Shown: positions 41,968 to 48,785 of the stretch, piece by piece
How positions within the stretch are numbered: the stretch's first letter is position 1
Layout: each line of letters starts with the position of its first letter
Source: JBARKJ01 sp049801375
Lineage (GTDB): Bacteria > Nitrospirota > JACRHJ01
DNA: 48,785 nt
Direction: 5' to 3'
NCBI GenBank assembly: GCA_049801375.1
Contig: JBARKJ010000056.1
Coordinates: 1 to 48,785 of the forward strand
Notes under the pieces: generated by a model
The model's input: the letters and a program-made list of their open reading frames with translations, nothing else
What the model was told of the DNA's origin: nothing
Database searches by the model: none
Translations under genes and position numbers: made by a program

Positions 41968-42935
41968 CAAGGCGGCGGGTGTGGCTTTCCTCCTCCGGGG
42001 AATGCTACGCCGTAGCCTATTTCGCATCGGGCGCGTGGTACGAGCTTCGGTATAAGGACAAGGACGGAAAACTCCTCTTCATAGCCGGGCCAAAGGACGA
42101 TTACGGCCTGAGTGACGTCATGCTTTCCGGCGACGGCTCCAGGGCGCTTGTGGACGACGAGACCGCGCCGTACGGCATGGCGAGGCCGGGCCAGCGGCTC
42201 TATCTTTACGACAGGGACGGGAAGCTCCTGATGGACCGTGACGCACGTGAAGACCTGGACTCCTGGCTGGAGACGTCGGACGGCTTCATGGCGGCAAACG
42301 GGAGCTATTTCGCAGCCCCCCGCGGGATGGGTAAGAAGAAAGGCGCATCCATCGTACTCATCGACGGAAGCGGAAAAGAAAAATGGGACAGGAGCTATTT
42401 CCCCCTGCACGTCATAGAAGAGGACCTGGGCGGCCTTTTCAGGGTACGGGGCGGGAGCCCTTCCTTTATAAATTTAATAGACCAGGACGGCGAGCTTAAG
42501 GCGGTGGAGAGAAAGGGTTACGGTTTCGAGCTGAAGTTCTCTAAAGACTTAAAAAAGGCGTACATGCTGATGTTCAAGCCCTTCGACCCGAAGAAGAGCG
42601 GAGTGCCGGACGAGCTGAGACTCATGTTCCCGGGCATGGAGGTAATAGCGGTAAATCTCACGGAGCTTTTCCCGGACGCGGCCGGCGGGGTCGAGGTAAA
42701 TGTTGCGCCCGATGGACGGAGCTTCATCTGCCATGCCTTCCGTTCCGATATGGGAGCGGGCCGCACGAAGATATTACTATTCGGGCCTGACAAGGCCGTC
42801 CTCTGGAAAGAAGAATATTACCAGACAAATATCGTGCCCCGTTTCACGGGCGACCGTGAATTCCTGCTTATGTTCGGCTACCCGATAGGCCGGATAATCT
42901 TCGAGTCCGGTCCCAAAGATGCTATACTGAAATAG
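41964..42935 (+). CDS. C-terminal part of the same secreted protein, beta-propeller-like
   Basis: From GTG 41964 the frame gives 323 residues without a signal peptide. It is rich in short repeated strands with turns of the form YxxDGKLLF, LYDRDGKLLMDRD, VLIDGSGKEKWDR, LIDQDGELKAVERKGYG and LFGPDKAVLWKEEY, suggesting a WD40/PQQ-like propeller. The frame extends open upstream to at least 41883, and the residues encoded there look genuine. It is best read together with the upstream fragment as one exported protein broken by a -1 change near 41910. It faces away from coaE and ends 65 bases before the ferritin-like gene. Function unknown. Confidence 0.6.
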   Translation: MTRRRVWLSSSGECYAVAYFASGAWYELRYKDKDGKLLFIAGPKDDYGLSDVMLSGDGSRALVDDETAPYGMARPGQRLYLYDRDGKLLMDRDAREDLDSWLETSDGFMAANGSYFAAPRGMGKKKGASIVLIDGSGKEKWDRSYFPLHVIEEDLGGLFRVRGGSPSFINLIDQDGELKAVERKGYGFELKFSKDLKKAYMLMFKPFDPKKSGVPDELRLMFPGMEVIAVNLTELFPDAAGGVEVNVAPDGRSFICHAFRSDMGAGRTKILLFGPDKAVLWKEEYYQTNIVPRFTGDREFLLMFGYPIGRIIFESGPKDAILK

Positions 42936-43000
42936 ACTTGTGGTTTGGCGGCTCCAGGGAATGCGTTCATTTTGAATCTTAGTTTGAAGGAGGAGTATTT

Positions 43001-43516
43001 ATGGAAATGGACTTAAAGAGTCTTATGTCGAAGGTCGTGGAATTGGAGGGCTCGCTATCCATCGTTTACCAGAAAATCGCGGACCGTTTCAGCAACGACC
43101 CTGAGACCAAGGATTTATTTTCGCAGCTGAGTTCTGAAGAGGCGAACCATAAGGAAATCGCCAGCTTTCAACGGAGAGTTATCGTGGCCAACTCAGCCTT
43201 ATTTCACCCCGTCGAGATAGATGAAAAGACGTTTGACTACGTGACAGTGAAAATAAACAGGCTTTCGAATAATAATCTTACATTAGAAGAGATCGTGGAT
43301 TTATGCGTCAAGCTTGAAGACAGCATGTCGGAGCATTACGTTTTTATAGCGGCTGGCAAAACCAACAAAAGGTTTGGAAAATTCATAGTGCAGATGTCCA
43401 GCGAGTCGCTTGGCCATGCAAAAAAGATTATCGAGTTCGCTAAAAAAAGAGGCATCGCCCTTACAAAGCACGAGAATGAATTGCCCGACCGTCCAAGGTT
43501 CTGTCCGATAATATGA
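43001..43516 (+). CDS. Ferritin-like (rubrerythrin-type) di-iron protein
   Basis: The 171-residue, mostly helical protein has the four-helix di-iron pattern: Glu in ELEGSLSIVYQKIADRF, ExxH in EEANHKEIASF, Glu in VKLEDSMSEHYVF and ExxH in ESLGHAKKIIEFAKKRG. Rubrerythrins use such a site to reduce peroxide in anaerobes, but the C-terminal rubredoxin domain (two CxxC) is absent, so it needs another electron donor or only senses or stores iron. A strong GAAGGAGGAG lies before the ATG. Its stop is 12 bases from the convergent gene on the other strand, with no hairpin between. Confidence 0.85.
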   Translation: MEMDLKSLMSKVVELEGSLSIVYQKIADRFSNDPETKDLFSQLSSEEANHKEIASFQRRVIVANSALFHPVEIDEKTFDYVTVKINRLSNNNLTLEEIVDLCVKLEDSMSEHYVFIAAGKTNKRFGKFIVQMSSESLGHAKKIIEFAKKRGIALTKHENELPDRPRFCPII

Positions 43517-43528
43517 AAACGCGCCTTC

Positions 43529-44968
43529 TTATTTTCGCCCCAGCCCTTTTAGCGCTTTTTGATTTTTCGGGTCCAGCTTAAGCGCGGACTCGAAAGCGTC
43601 TTTCGCCTTGTCCCTTATCCCCGCCTTCTGGTACAGAAGGCCAAGGTTTGCGCGGTGTTCCGCGACGCCCGGCTCAAGCTCTACAGCCGTCAGCATAGCC
43701 TCCTCGGCCTCCGCCTCCCTGCGCGGCCTCTGGAGGAGCGCAAGGGCCAGGTAGCTGAAATACGATGCAGTCGACGGATCGAGCCTCGCGGCCTCCTTGA
43801 AATGTATGGTCGCGGACTCGAAGTCTTTTTTCTTGAAGCTTTCGATGCCGTTAGTAAACGCATCCTTCGCCCTGCCCGCATCCTTGGGCTTTTTCTTCTT
43901 CGACACAGGCGCCCCATCCGTCATGACCGTGGCGAGCGACAGATCGTACTCCCACCGGCGCGAGTCGTTGGATAATATGGCGTAAGCCTCCGAAACCTTA
44001 GCGAAAAGCTCACCAAGCTCCCCGGCCAGCTTCTCCATCCCCGGCGTGAACTGCCCGTCCGGATGATAGAGCCTTGCAAGCCTCTGGTATGCCGACTCTA
44101 TCTCCTCCTGGGCGGCCTCCGAGTCCAGGCCCAGGACCTCGTAATGGTTCTGGATTTTCGCATCGAAATACGCCTTTTGTATGGCGGTCCCGTCGATGGC
44201 GGACTCCGCTTCGAGACGCGCCATAGCTTTTGGTTTATTTTGGGGTTTTCCCCCTTCTTTCTCCAGCATCCCGATGGAAAAGAAGACATATACCGCCTTC
44301 AGGGCCTCGAAGTCCCCTACCTTAGACTGGCTGATTGCGTCCTTTATCGTCCGCTTCCCGTCAAAGAGCGAGAGGATTGTCTTCTCCTCGCTTGATAAGT
44401 CAACGTCCTGGTATAGCTTCAGCGGGTCCGAGGTCGGCCTTAGCACCGTCTCCATCGGCGGGATTCCCCGCGAGATGCGCGTCCAGTCGTTTATATCCTT
44501 GATACCCTGCATTATAAGGTTCGCCGTGGACATGTGGAGCGTTATCACCTCGCCCGGCGGTATCTCGCCAGGGATGAACTCGTAGCACCCTTCCGTCATG
44601 TCGAACATGCTCGCGACTATCTCCTGCACCTGGTATTTAACGCCCCAGAAGAGGTCCTTGGGCTTTAAATACCCAAGCTCGACGAGGATTCCGCCCAGGC
44701 GTTTTTTTGCATGGGACATTACCTTAGTGGCCGCATCGAACTCCTTTACGTTTATCTTGCCCGCCTTAAGGAGTACCTCGCCCAAGCGGTCCCCCTCGTA
44801 GTTCGAGGACGCGAATATTATCTCCCCGTTTTTTATGTACAGGTTCTTGATGATACTGTCCTTCGCAAGCGAGAGCGTGCCGGATGCCTTAATCCTGTGC
44901 AGGTGGGTAAGTATCCCCGGCAGGCTGTTTTCATCTAACTTTCCGGATAATGGGGCTGGGTTTGGCAT
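43529..44968 (-). CDS. DUF4388 - DnaJ domain - TPR fusion protein
   Basis: The 479-residue protein has three parts. Residues 1 to about 150 are a DUF4388 domain (PLSGKLDENSLPGILTHLHRI, GTLSLAKD, GEIIFASSNYEGDRLGEVLL). Residues about 275-340 are a J domain (NHYEVLGLDSEAAQEEIESAY) with the Hsp70-contacting HPD tripeptide in LYHPDGQF. The C-terminal 120 residues hold about three TPR units (AKDAFTNGIESFKKKDFESA, LGLLYQKAGIRDKAKDAFES). The J domain suggests it recruits DnaK to a client chosen by the other domains. Its -10 box ends eight bases before the ATG and no Shine-Dalgarno is present, so the mRNA may be leaderless. It stands alone. Confidence 0.9.
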   Translation of the reverse strand: MPNPAPLSGKLDENSLPGILTHLHRIKASGTLSLAKDSIIKNLYIKNGEIIFASSNYEGDRLGEVLLKAGKINVKEFDAATKVMSHAKKRLGGILVELGYLKPKDLFWGVKYQVQEIVASMFDMTEGCYEFIPGEIPPGEVITLHMSTANLIMQGIKDINDWTRISRGIPPMETVLRPTSDPLKLYQDVDLSSEEKTILSLFDGKRTIKDAISQSKVGDFEALKAVYVFFSIGMLEKEGGKPQNKPKAMARLEAESAIDGTAIQKAYFDAKIQNHYEVLGLDSEAAQEEIESAYQRLARLYHPDGQFTPGMEKLAGELGELFAKVSEAYAILSNDSRRWEYDLSLATVMTDGAPVSKKKKPKDAGRAKDAFTNGIESFKKKDFESATIHFKEAARLDPSTASYFSYLALALLQRPRREAEAEEAMLTAVELEPGVAEHRANLGLLYQKAGIRDKAKDAFESALKLDPKNQKALKGLGRK

Positions 44969-44976
44969 GACTTGTG

Positions 44977-45004
44977 ATTATACTTGTTGACTCGTCTTTG
45001 TCAA
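44977..45004 (-). promoter_or_regulatory. Strong sigma70 promoter of the DUF4388-DnaJ-TPR gene
   Basis: The minus strand carries perfect TTGACA (44999-45004) and TATAAT (44977-44982) boxes with a 16-base spacer. The ATG is at 44968, so the transcript should start at or within one or two bases of the start codon. Confidence 0.8.
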
Positions 45005-45043
45005 TCCCCATAATTTTAAAAGATTTTCGTATCGTTTCCTTCA

Positions 45044-45071
45044 TTGACAGGAGTTTTATGCCTGTGATAAT
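45044..45071 (+). promoter_or_regulatory. Sigma70 promoter of the phosphofructokinase operon
   Basis: TTGACA (45044-45049) is followed after 16 bases by GATAAT (45066-45071). The predicted start near 45078 leaves a leader of about 70 bases before the first phosphofructokinase. A weaker TTGACT / CATAAT pair lies at 44987-45014. Confidence 0.65.
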
Positions 45072-45147
45072 ATTTTTCAGTTAATAAAAATTTTTGAAAA
45101 GCCAGAATTTTGCGCAATTTTATAGGTACACGAAAGGAGAAGTTTTC

Positions 45148-46194
45148 ATGAAGCACAGAATTGGCATCCTCACGGGGGGCGGGGACTGTCCGGGTCTTAA
45201 CGCGGTTATCCGGGCTGTGTTCCGAAGGGCCGAGCAGTTCGATTACGAGGTTATCGGCATCCGGGACGGCTGGAAGGGACTGCTGGAAATGGAGTGCGAA
45301 CCCCTGTCGCGCCAGCAGGTTTCCGGCATCCACCTCTTCGGAGGGACGATACTCGGCACTTCCAGGACTAACCCGTTCAAGAAGGAAAACGGCGCCGAGA
45401 CTGTCGCCGCGAACATGAAGAAGATGGACCTCCATGCGCTGATAGCCGTCGGAGGCGACGATACCCTGGGCGTCTGCAACAAGCTGTCGAAGATGGGGCT
45501 TAATACCGTCGGCGTACCCAAGACCATAGACAACGACCTCTCCGCGACGGATGTCACGTTCGGGTACGACACGGCCGTCTCCATCGCCACGGAGTGCATC
45601 GACAGGCTGCATACCACCGCGGAGTCCCACCACAGGACTCTGGTGGTGGAGCTGATGGGCCGCCACGCCGGCTGGATAACCTGCGCGTCGGGTATTGCCG
45701 GAGGCGCGGACATGATACTGGTCCCGGAGGAGCCCTTCAATATCGTCGAAGTCTGCAACGTACTGAAGAAGCGCGCCGCGCGGGGCAAGAAGTTCAATAT
45801 CGTCGCGGTCTCCGAGGGTGCGGTGTTCTCCGATGCGCCCGGCGTGGAAGGTTCCGTGGTCCTTCAGACGGCGGACAAGGACGCGTTCGGGAACGTACGG
45901 CTTGGCGGGATCGCCAACATCCTCGCCAAGGAGATAGAGACCAGGACCGGGTTCGAGACGAGGGCCGTCATACTGGGACACCTGCAAAGGGGCGGAACGC
46001 CCACCGCCTATGACCGGGTGCTTGCGACACGTTTCGGCGTGAAGGCGGTGGAACTCGTCCATGAGGGCAGGTTCGGGTTAATGGTGGCAATCCACGGGAC
46101 GAGCATTGAGGCCGTGCCCCTGGAGGAAGCTGTCGGCAAGACCAAGACCCTGGACATGGGACTCTACGAGACGGCCAAGATTTTCTTCGGCTGA
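45148..46194 (+). CDS. pfp: Phosphofructokinase with pyrophosphate-type signature
   Basis: From ATG 45148 (AAAGGAGA eight bases upstream; a longer in-frame start at 45094 is not needed) the product is 348 residues and begins ILTGGGDCPGLNAVIR, as PFKs do. Two residues decide the phosphoryl donor. In ATP-type enzymes the loop is GGDGS and PGTIDND. Here they are GGDDT with Asp105 (E. coli Gly104) and PKTIDND with Lys125 (E. coli Gly124), the pair that marks pyrophosphate-dependent PFKs. The enzyme would interconvert fructose-6-phosphate and fructose-1,6-bisphosphate reversibly. The substrate-binding MGRHAGW and GHLQRGG motifs are intact. A second PFK follows 20 bases later. Confidence 0.93.
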   Translation: MKHRIGILTGGGDCPGLNAVIRAVFRRAEQFDYEVIGIRDGWKGLLEMECEPLSRQQVSGIHLFGGTILGTSRTNPFKKENGAETVAANMKKMDLHALIAVGGDDTLGVCNKLSKMGLNTVGVPKTIDNDLSATDVTFGYDTAVSIATECIDRLHTTAESHHRTLVVELMGRHAGWITCASGIAGGADMILVPEEPFNIVEVCNVLKKRAARGKKFNIVAVSEGAVFSDAPGVEGSVVLQTADKDAFGNVRLGGIANILAKEIETRTGFETRAVILGHLQRGGTPTAYDRVLATRFGVKAVELVHEGRFGLMVAIHGTSIEAVPLEEAVGKTKTLDMGLYETAKIFFG

Positions 46195-46214
46195 TGGTGT
46201 AAAATAAACTCTAT

Positions 46215-47213
46215 ATGAAAACCATAGCCTTACTCACTTCCGGGGGTGATTCATCCGGGATGAACGCCGCCATCAGGAGCGTCGTGCATACCGGGCTGGA
46301 TATGGGCCTGCGCGTGATAGGCTTCATCCAGGGTTACCAGGGGCTGATTGAAAACCATTTCATCGAGATGGACTCCGACTCGGTGGACGGGATTATCCAG
46401 CGCGGCGGGACGATACTGCGCTCCGCCAGGAGCGGCGAGTTCAAGAGCGACTGGGGACAGAAGACCTCTCTTGAAAACCTCGCAAAAAACGCTATCGACG
46501 GCGTCGTCGTAATCGGCGGGGACGGCTCTCTGCACGGCGCGCAGGTCCTGCACGACCTGGGCGTCCCGGTCGCCGGCATACCGGCCTCAATCGACAACGA
46601 TATATACGGCACGGACATGGCAATCGGCGTGGACACCGCGCTTAACAACATCGTCCACGCCGTGGACATGCTCCGTGATACCGCGTCGTCGCACGACCGG
46701 GCGTTTATCCTGGAAGTCATGGGCAGAAGCTCCGGATACCTGGCCTATACTTCCGGACTGGCATGCGCCGCGGAAGCGGTGATAATCCCGGAGATCCCTT
46801 ATGACCTTGACGCCATCGGGATGCGTCTCCTGGAAGCCAAAAGGCGCGGCAGGACGAACAGTATAGTGATAGTCGCAGAAGGGGCGGGCTCCGCCTACGC
46901 CGTGGAGCTTAAGATGAAATCCTTCGCCGGTTTCGAGACCAGGATTACCGTGCTCGGCCATCTCCAGCGCGGCGGCGAGCCTACGGTCTTCGACAGGCTC
47001 CTTGGGAGGCGGCTCGGGGCGGCGGCGGTAAAGCGGCTGGTCAAGGGGCAGCGCGGATTTATGGTTGGGCTTATAAATAATGAAGTGGTTTCCACTTCTT
47101 TCAAGGACGTCTTCGCGAACAAGAAAACCTTAAGCGAAAAGAACCTTGCAATCGCGCGCCAGCTCTCCGGAGCCGACCGGCACAACCCGGAAAAGGAGTC
47201 AGAAGATGCCTGA
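46215..47213 (+). CDS. pfkA: 6-phosphofructokinase, ATP-type signature
   Basis: The 332-residue protein has ALLTSGGDSSGMNAAIRS, GGDGS (101-105, Gly104 as in E. coli) and PASIDND (Ala124 in place of Gly). Small residues at these two positions leave room for ATP, unlike its neighbour. EVMGRSSGYLA, PEIPYD and GHLQRGGEPT complete the active site. It should run the committed glycolytic step irreversibly. No Shine-Dalgarno is recognisable before the ATG, so translation may depend on the upstream gene. The TPR gene overlaps its 3' end by eight bases. Confidence 0.95.
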   Translation: MKTIALLTSGGDSSGMNAAIRSVVHTGLDMGLRVIGFIQGYQGLIENHFIEMDSDSVDGIIQRGGTILRSARSGEFKSDWGQKTSLENLAKNAIDGVVVIGGDGSLHGAQVLHDLGVPVAGIPASIDNDIYGTDMAIGVDTALNNIVHAVDMLRDTASSHDRAFILEVMGRSSGYLAYTSGLACAAEAVIIPEIPYDLDAIGMRLLEAKRRGRTNSIVIVAEGAGSAYAVELKMKSFAGFETRITVLGHLQRGGEPTVFDRLLGRRLGAAAVKRLVKGQRGFMVGLINNEVVSTSFKDVFANKKTLSEKNLAIARQLSGADRHNPEKESEDA

Positions 47214-47997
47214 GAACCCTGAAAAACCTGAGAGCCCCGAGGGCGCCGAAACCCCCGAATCCCCCGAATCCATAGACGAAATGTACATGCGCGGCAGAGA
47301 GTCGTTCGACGGCAAAGACTACGCCCTCGCCCAGAGTTATTTCGAGCAGATAGTGGCGATAAGGCCGTACGCGGACGTATTCAACAAGCTGGGCCAGATA
47401 TATCATGGCAAGGGCGAGCTCTCGAAGGCCGCGGAGGCGTTCAAAAAGGCGCTTGCCGTAAACCCCGGCTATACGGAAGTCTCCCTGAACCTGGCGGTCA
47501 CCTTAAACGACATGGGCAAGTACAACGAGGCAAACGAGGTATTCGGAAAGGCCGCGAAGATAGCCCACGCGACTCCCTACTCGATGGACCCGTACATAAA
47601 AGGCAAGCTCGCCAACGAGCATTCGAAGATAGCGGACATATATTATGACCTGGGGCTTTTCGGGGAGGCGGTCGAGGAATATAAAAAGGCGGTAAGCCTG
47701 CGTCCGGCGTTCGTGGACATCCTCACCAAAATAGGCATCGCCTACCGCGAAAAGGGTCTATACAACGAGGCCATCCGCGAGTTCATGAAGTCCAAGGAGA
47801 TTAACCCGCACTACATACCGGCGCGGATCAACCTCGGGATAACCTACTACATGAAGGGGTTCATAGACCTTGCCGTCAAGGAATGGAACGAGGCGCTGGA
47901 TGTGAACCCACAGAGCACGGACGCGAAGATGTACCTGAAGTTCGTCGAGAGCGAGCAGGCAGGCGGAGAAGACCTGACCAACCTTGGCGAAGATTAA
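47206..47997 (+). CDS. Tetratricopeptide-repeat protein
   Basis: I start it at ATG 47206, preceded by AAAAGGAG and overlapping the end of pfkA. The product is 263 residues. The first 45 are acidic and proline-rich with a PE-x-PE-x repeat (MPENPEKPESPEGAE). Then come about six TPR units, for example YALAQSYFEQIVAIRPY, LSKAAEAFKKALAVNPGYTE, YNEAIREFMKSKEINPHYIP and IDLAVKEWNEALDVNPQSTD. There is no signal peptide or membrane segment, so it is a cytoplasmic scaffold. Its partner is unknown; position suggests a link to glycolytic control or to the transporter that follows. Confidence 0.9.
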   Translation: MPENPEKPESPEGAETPESPESIDEMYMRGRESFDGKDYALAQSYFEQIVAIRPYADVFNKLGQIYHGKGELSKAAEAFKKALAVNPGYTEVSLNLAVTLNDMGKYNEANEVFGKAAKIAHATPYSMDPYIKGKLANEHSKIADIYYDLGLFGEAVEEYKKAVSLRPAFVDILTKIGIAYREKGLYNEAIREFMKSKEINPHYIPARINLGITYYMKGFIDLAVKEWNEALDVNPQSTDAKMYLKFVESEQAGGEDLTNLGED

Positions 47998-48000
47998 CCC

Positions 48001-48785
48001 ATGCCGGACCTCCTGAAAGTCAATAAACTTAAAACAGAGTTCCATACCCGCGAGGGCAGCTTCTTCGCCGTGGACGGCGTGAGCTTTCACGTTGACCAGG
48101 GCGAGGTGCTGGGCCTGGTCGGCGAGTCCGGGTGCGGCAAGAGCGTCACGGCCCTTTCCATCATGCGCATCCTCCCGGACCCTCCCGGCCGTGTCGCCGG
48201 CGGCGAGGTGATATTCGAAGGGGCGAACCTGCTTGACCTCCCCGAGCCGCAGATGAGAAAGATACGTGGCGGCAGGATAGGGATGGTATTCCAGGAGCCG
48301 ATGACCTCGCTGAACCCGGTATTCACCGTGGGCGACCAGGTGGCGGAGGCGCTTATCGTACATAAGGGGATGCGGAAAGAAAAAGCGTTTGAGCGGGTGG
48401 CGGAGCTTTTCGATATGGTGGGCCTGCCCGAGCCTAAAAAACTGCTTTATAATTATCCCCACCAGCTCTCCGGCGGGATGCGCCAGAGGGTGATGATAGC
48501 GATGGCCATCTCCTGCGGGCCGAGCCTCGTCATAGCCGACGAGCCGACTACCGCGCTGGATGTGACGATACAGGCGCAGATATTAGCGCTGCTTGACGAC
48601 ATCCGGAAAAAGACCGGCACGGCCATAATGCTAATCACGCACGACCTCGGGATAATCGCGCAGATGGCGGACCGTGTCGCCGTGATGTACGCGGGCAGGA
48701 TAGTGGAGGAGGCCAGGACGGACGATATATTCTACGACCCGCTGCACCCATATACCGAGGGGCTTTTAGCGTCCATCCCGAAGCC
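48001..48785 (+). CDS. Oligopeptide/dipeptide ABC transporter ATPase, OppD/DppD type (cut by window edge)
   Basis: The frame starts at ATG 48001, three bases after the TPR stop, and runs off the right edge after about 261 residues. It shows Walker A GLVGESGCGKSVTALS, Q-loop VFQEPMTSLNPVFTVG, signature YPHQLSGGMRQRVMIAMAI, Walker B LVIADEPTTALDVT and the switch ITHDLG. HPYTEGLLASIPK at the end is the OppD/DppD-family element just before the C-terminal Fe-S-like or oligopeptide domain, which lies outside the window. It energises import of peptides, nickel or similar solutes; the permease and binding-protein genes are not visible. Confidence 0.95.
   Translation, partial: MPDLLKVNKLKTEFHTREGSFFAVDGVSFHVDQGEVLGLVGESGCGKSVTALSIMRILPDPPGRVAGGEVIFEGANLLDLPEPQMRKIRGGRIGMVFQEPMTSLNPVFTVGDQVAEALIVHKGMRKEKAFERVAELFDMVGLPEPKKLLYNYPHQLSGGMRQRVMIAMAISCGPSLVIADEPTTALDVTIQAQILALLDDIRKKTGTAIMLITHDLGIIAQMADRVAVMYAGRIVEEARTDDIFYDPLHPYTEGLLASIPK

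Noticed and set aside
45016..46062. 348-residue open frame on the minus strand
   Set aside because: Antisense to the PPi-type phosphofructokinase, which has all family motifs.

Overview
The window looks like a chromosome segment of a Gram-negative, probably anaerobic bacterium of deltaproteobacterial (Desulfobacterota) or Nitrospirota-like affinity. Supporting signs are a periplasmic decaheme cytochrome with an MtrB-type outer-membrane barrel, F0 genes atpB-atpE standing apart from the F1 genes, two DUF4388 signalling proteins, a PPi-type phosphofructokinase and many radical SAM proteins. The lineage is an inference; there is no rRNA or other phylogenetic marker here. By eye the DNA is moderately GC-rich, with clearly AT-richer patches at about 15.1-17.2 kb and 25.1-29.5 kb.

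Layout. (1) 1-1449 (-): MtrB/PioB-like barrel (cut by the left edge) and decaheme lipoprotein, a likely extracellular electron-transfer conduit. (2) 1541-6674 (-): a non-canonical chemosensory operon, DUF4388/GAF protein - CheY - CheA - ExeA-like AAA+ ATPase - CheW, with a strong sigma70 promoter and no receptor, CheR or CheB. (3) 6868-7936 (+): atpB and atpE, ending in a bidirectional terminator shared with rimO (-). (4) 9507-29489 (-): a surface-glycan cluster. It encodes a DPM1-like GT2, a B12-type radical SAM protein, two methyltransferases, a GT-C-like membrane protein, a Wzm/Wzt ABC exporter, a degenerate CysD-like protein, a sulfatase-superfamily protein with a heptad tail, a 1151-residue WbsX-GT4-GT2 fusion, a radical SAM/SPASM protein, three GT2 enzymes, ManC and an APS kinase-sulfotransferase fusion. 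(5) 29622-32861 (-): a 1079-residue secreted multidomain protein behind a sigma54-type promoter. (6) 33230-41505 (-): coaE, galU, hsp20, lon, thiL, DUF2062, GT2 and a second B12-type radical SAM gene, mostly overlapping or tightly spaced. (7) 41614-48785: a secreted protein split by an apparent frameshift, a ferritin-like protein, a divergent DUF4388-DnaJ-TPR gene, tandem phosphofructokinases (one PPi-type, one ATP-type by signature residues), a TPR protein and the start of an OppD-type ABC ATPase.

How the genes may work together. ManC and GalU supply sugar nucleotides (GDP-mannose, UDP-glucose). The GT2/GT4/WbsX enzymes assemble a glycan and Wzm/Wzt exports it, with the Wzt C-terminal domain probably reading a chain-end feature. 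The APS kinase-sulfotransferase fusion would make PAPS and use it in one polypeptide, so the glycan or its lipid is predicted to be sulfated. A CysD-like protein that has lost its PP-loop and a sulfatase-fold protein with Thr in place of the catalytic Cys/Ser are encoded next to the exporter. This combination is the best candidate for an undescribed system in the window. A second recurring theme is a DPM1-like GT2 coupled to a B12-type radical SAM protein, found on both sides of the large secreted protein.

No tRNA, rRNA, CRISPR array, insertion sequence or integrase was seen. The only stretch over 300 bases without a gene is 32862-33229, which holds a terminator and the sigma54-type promoter.
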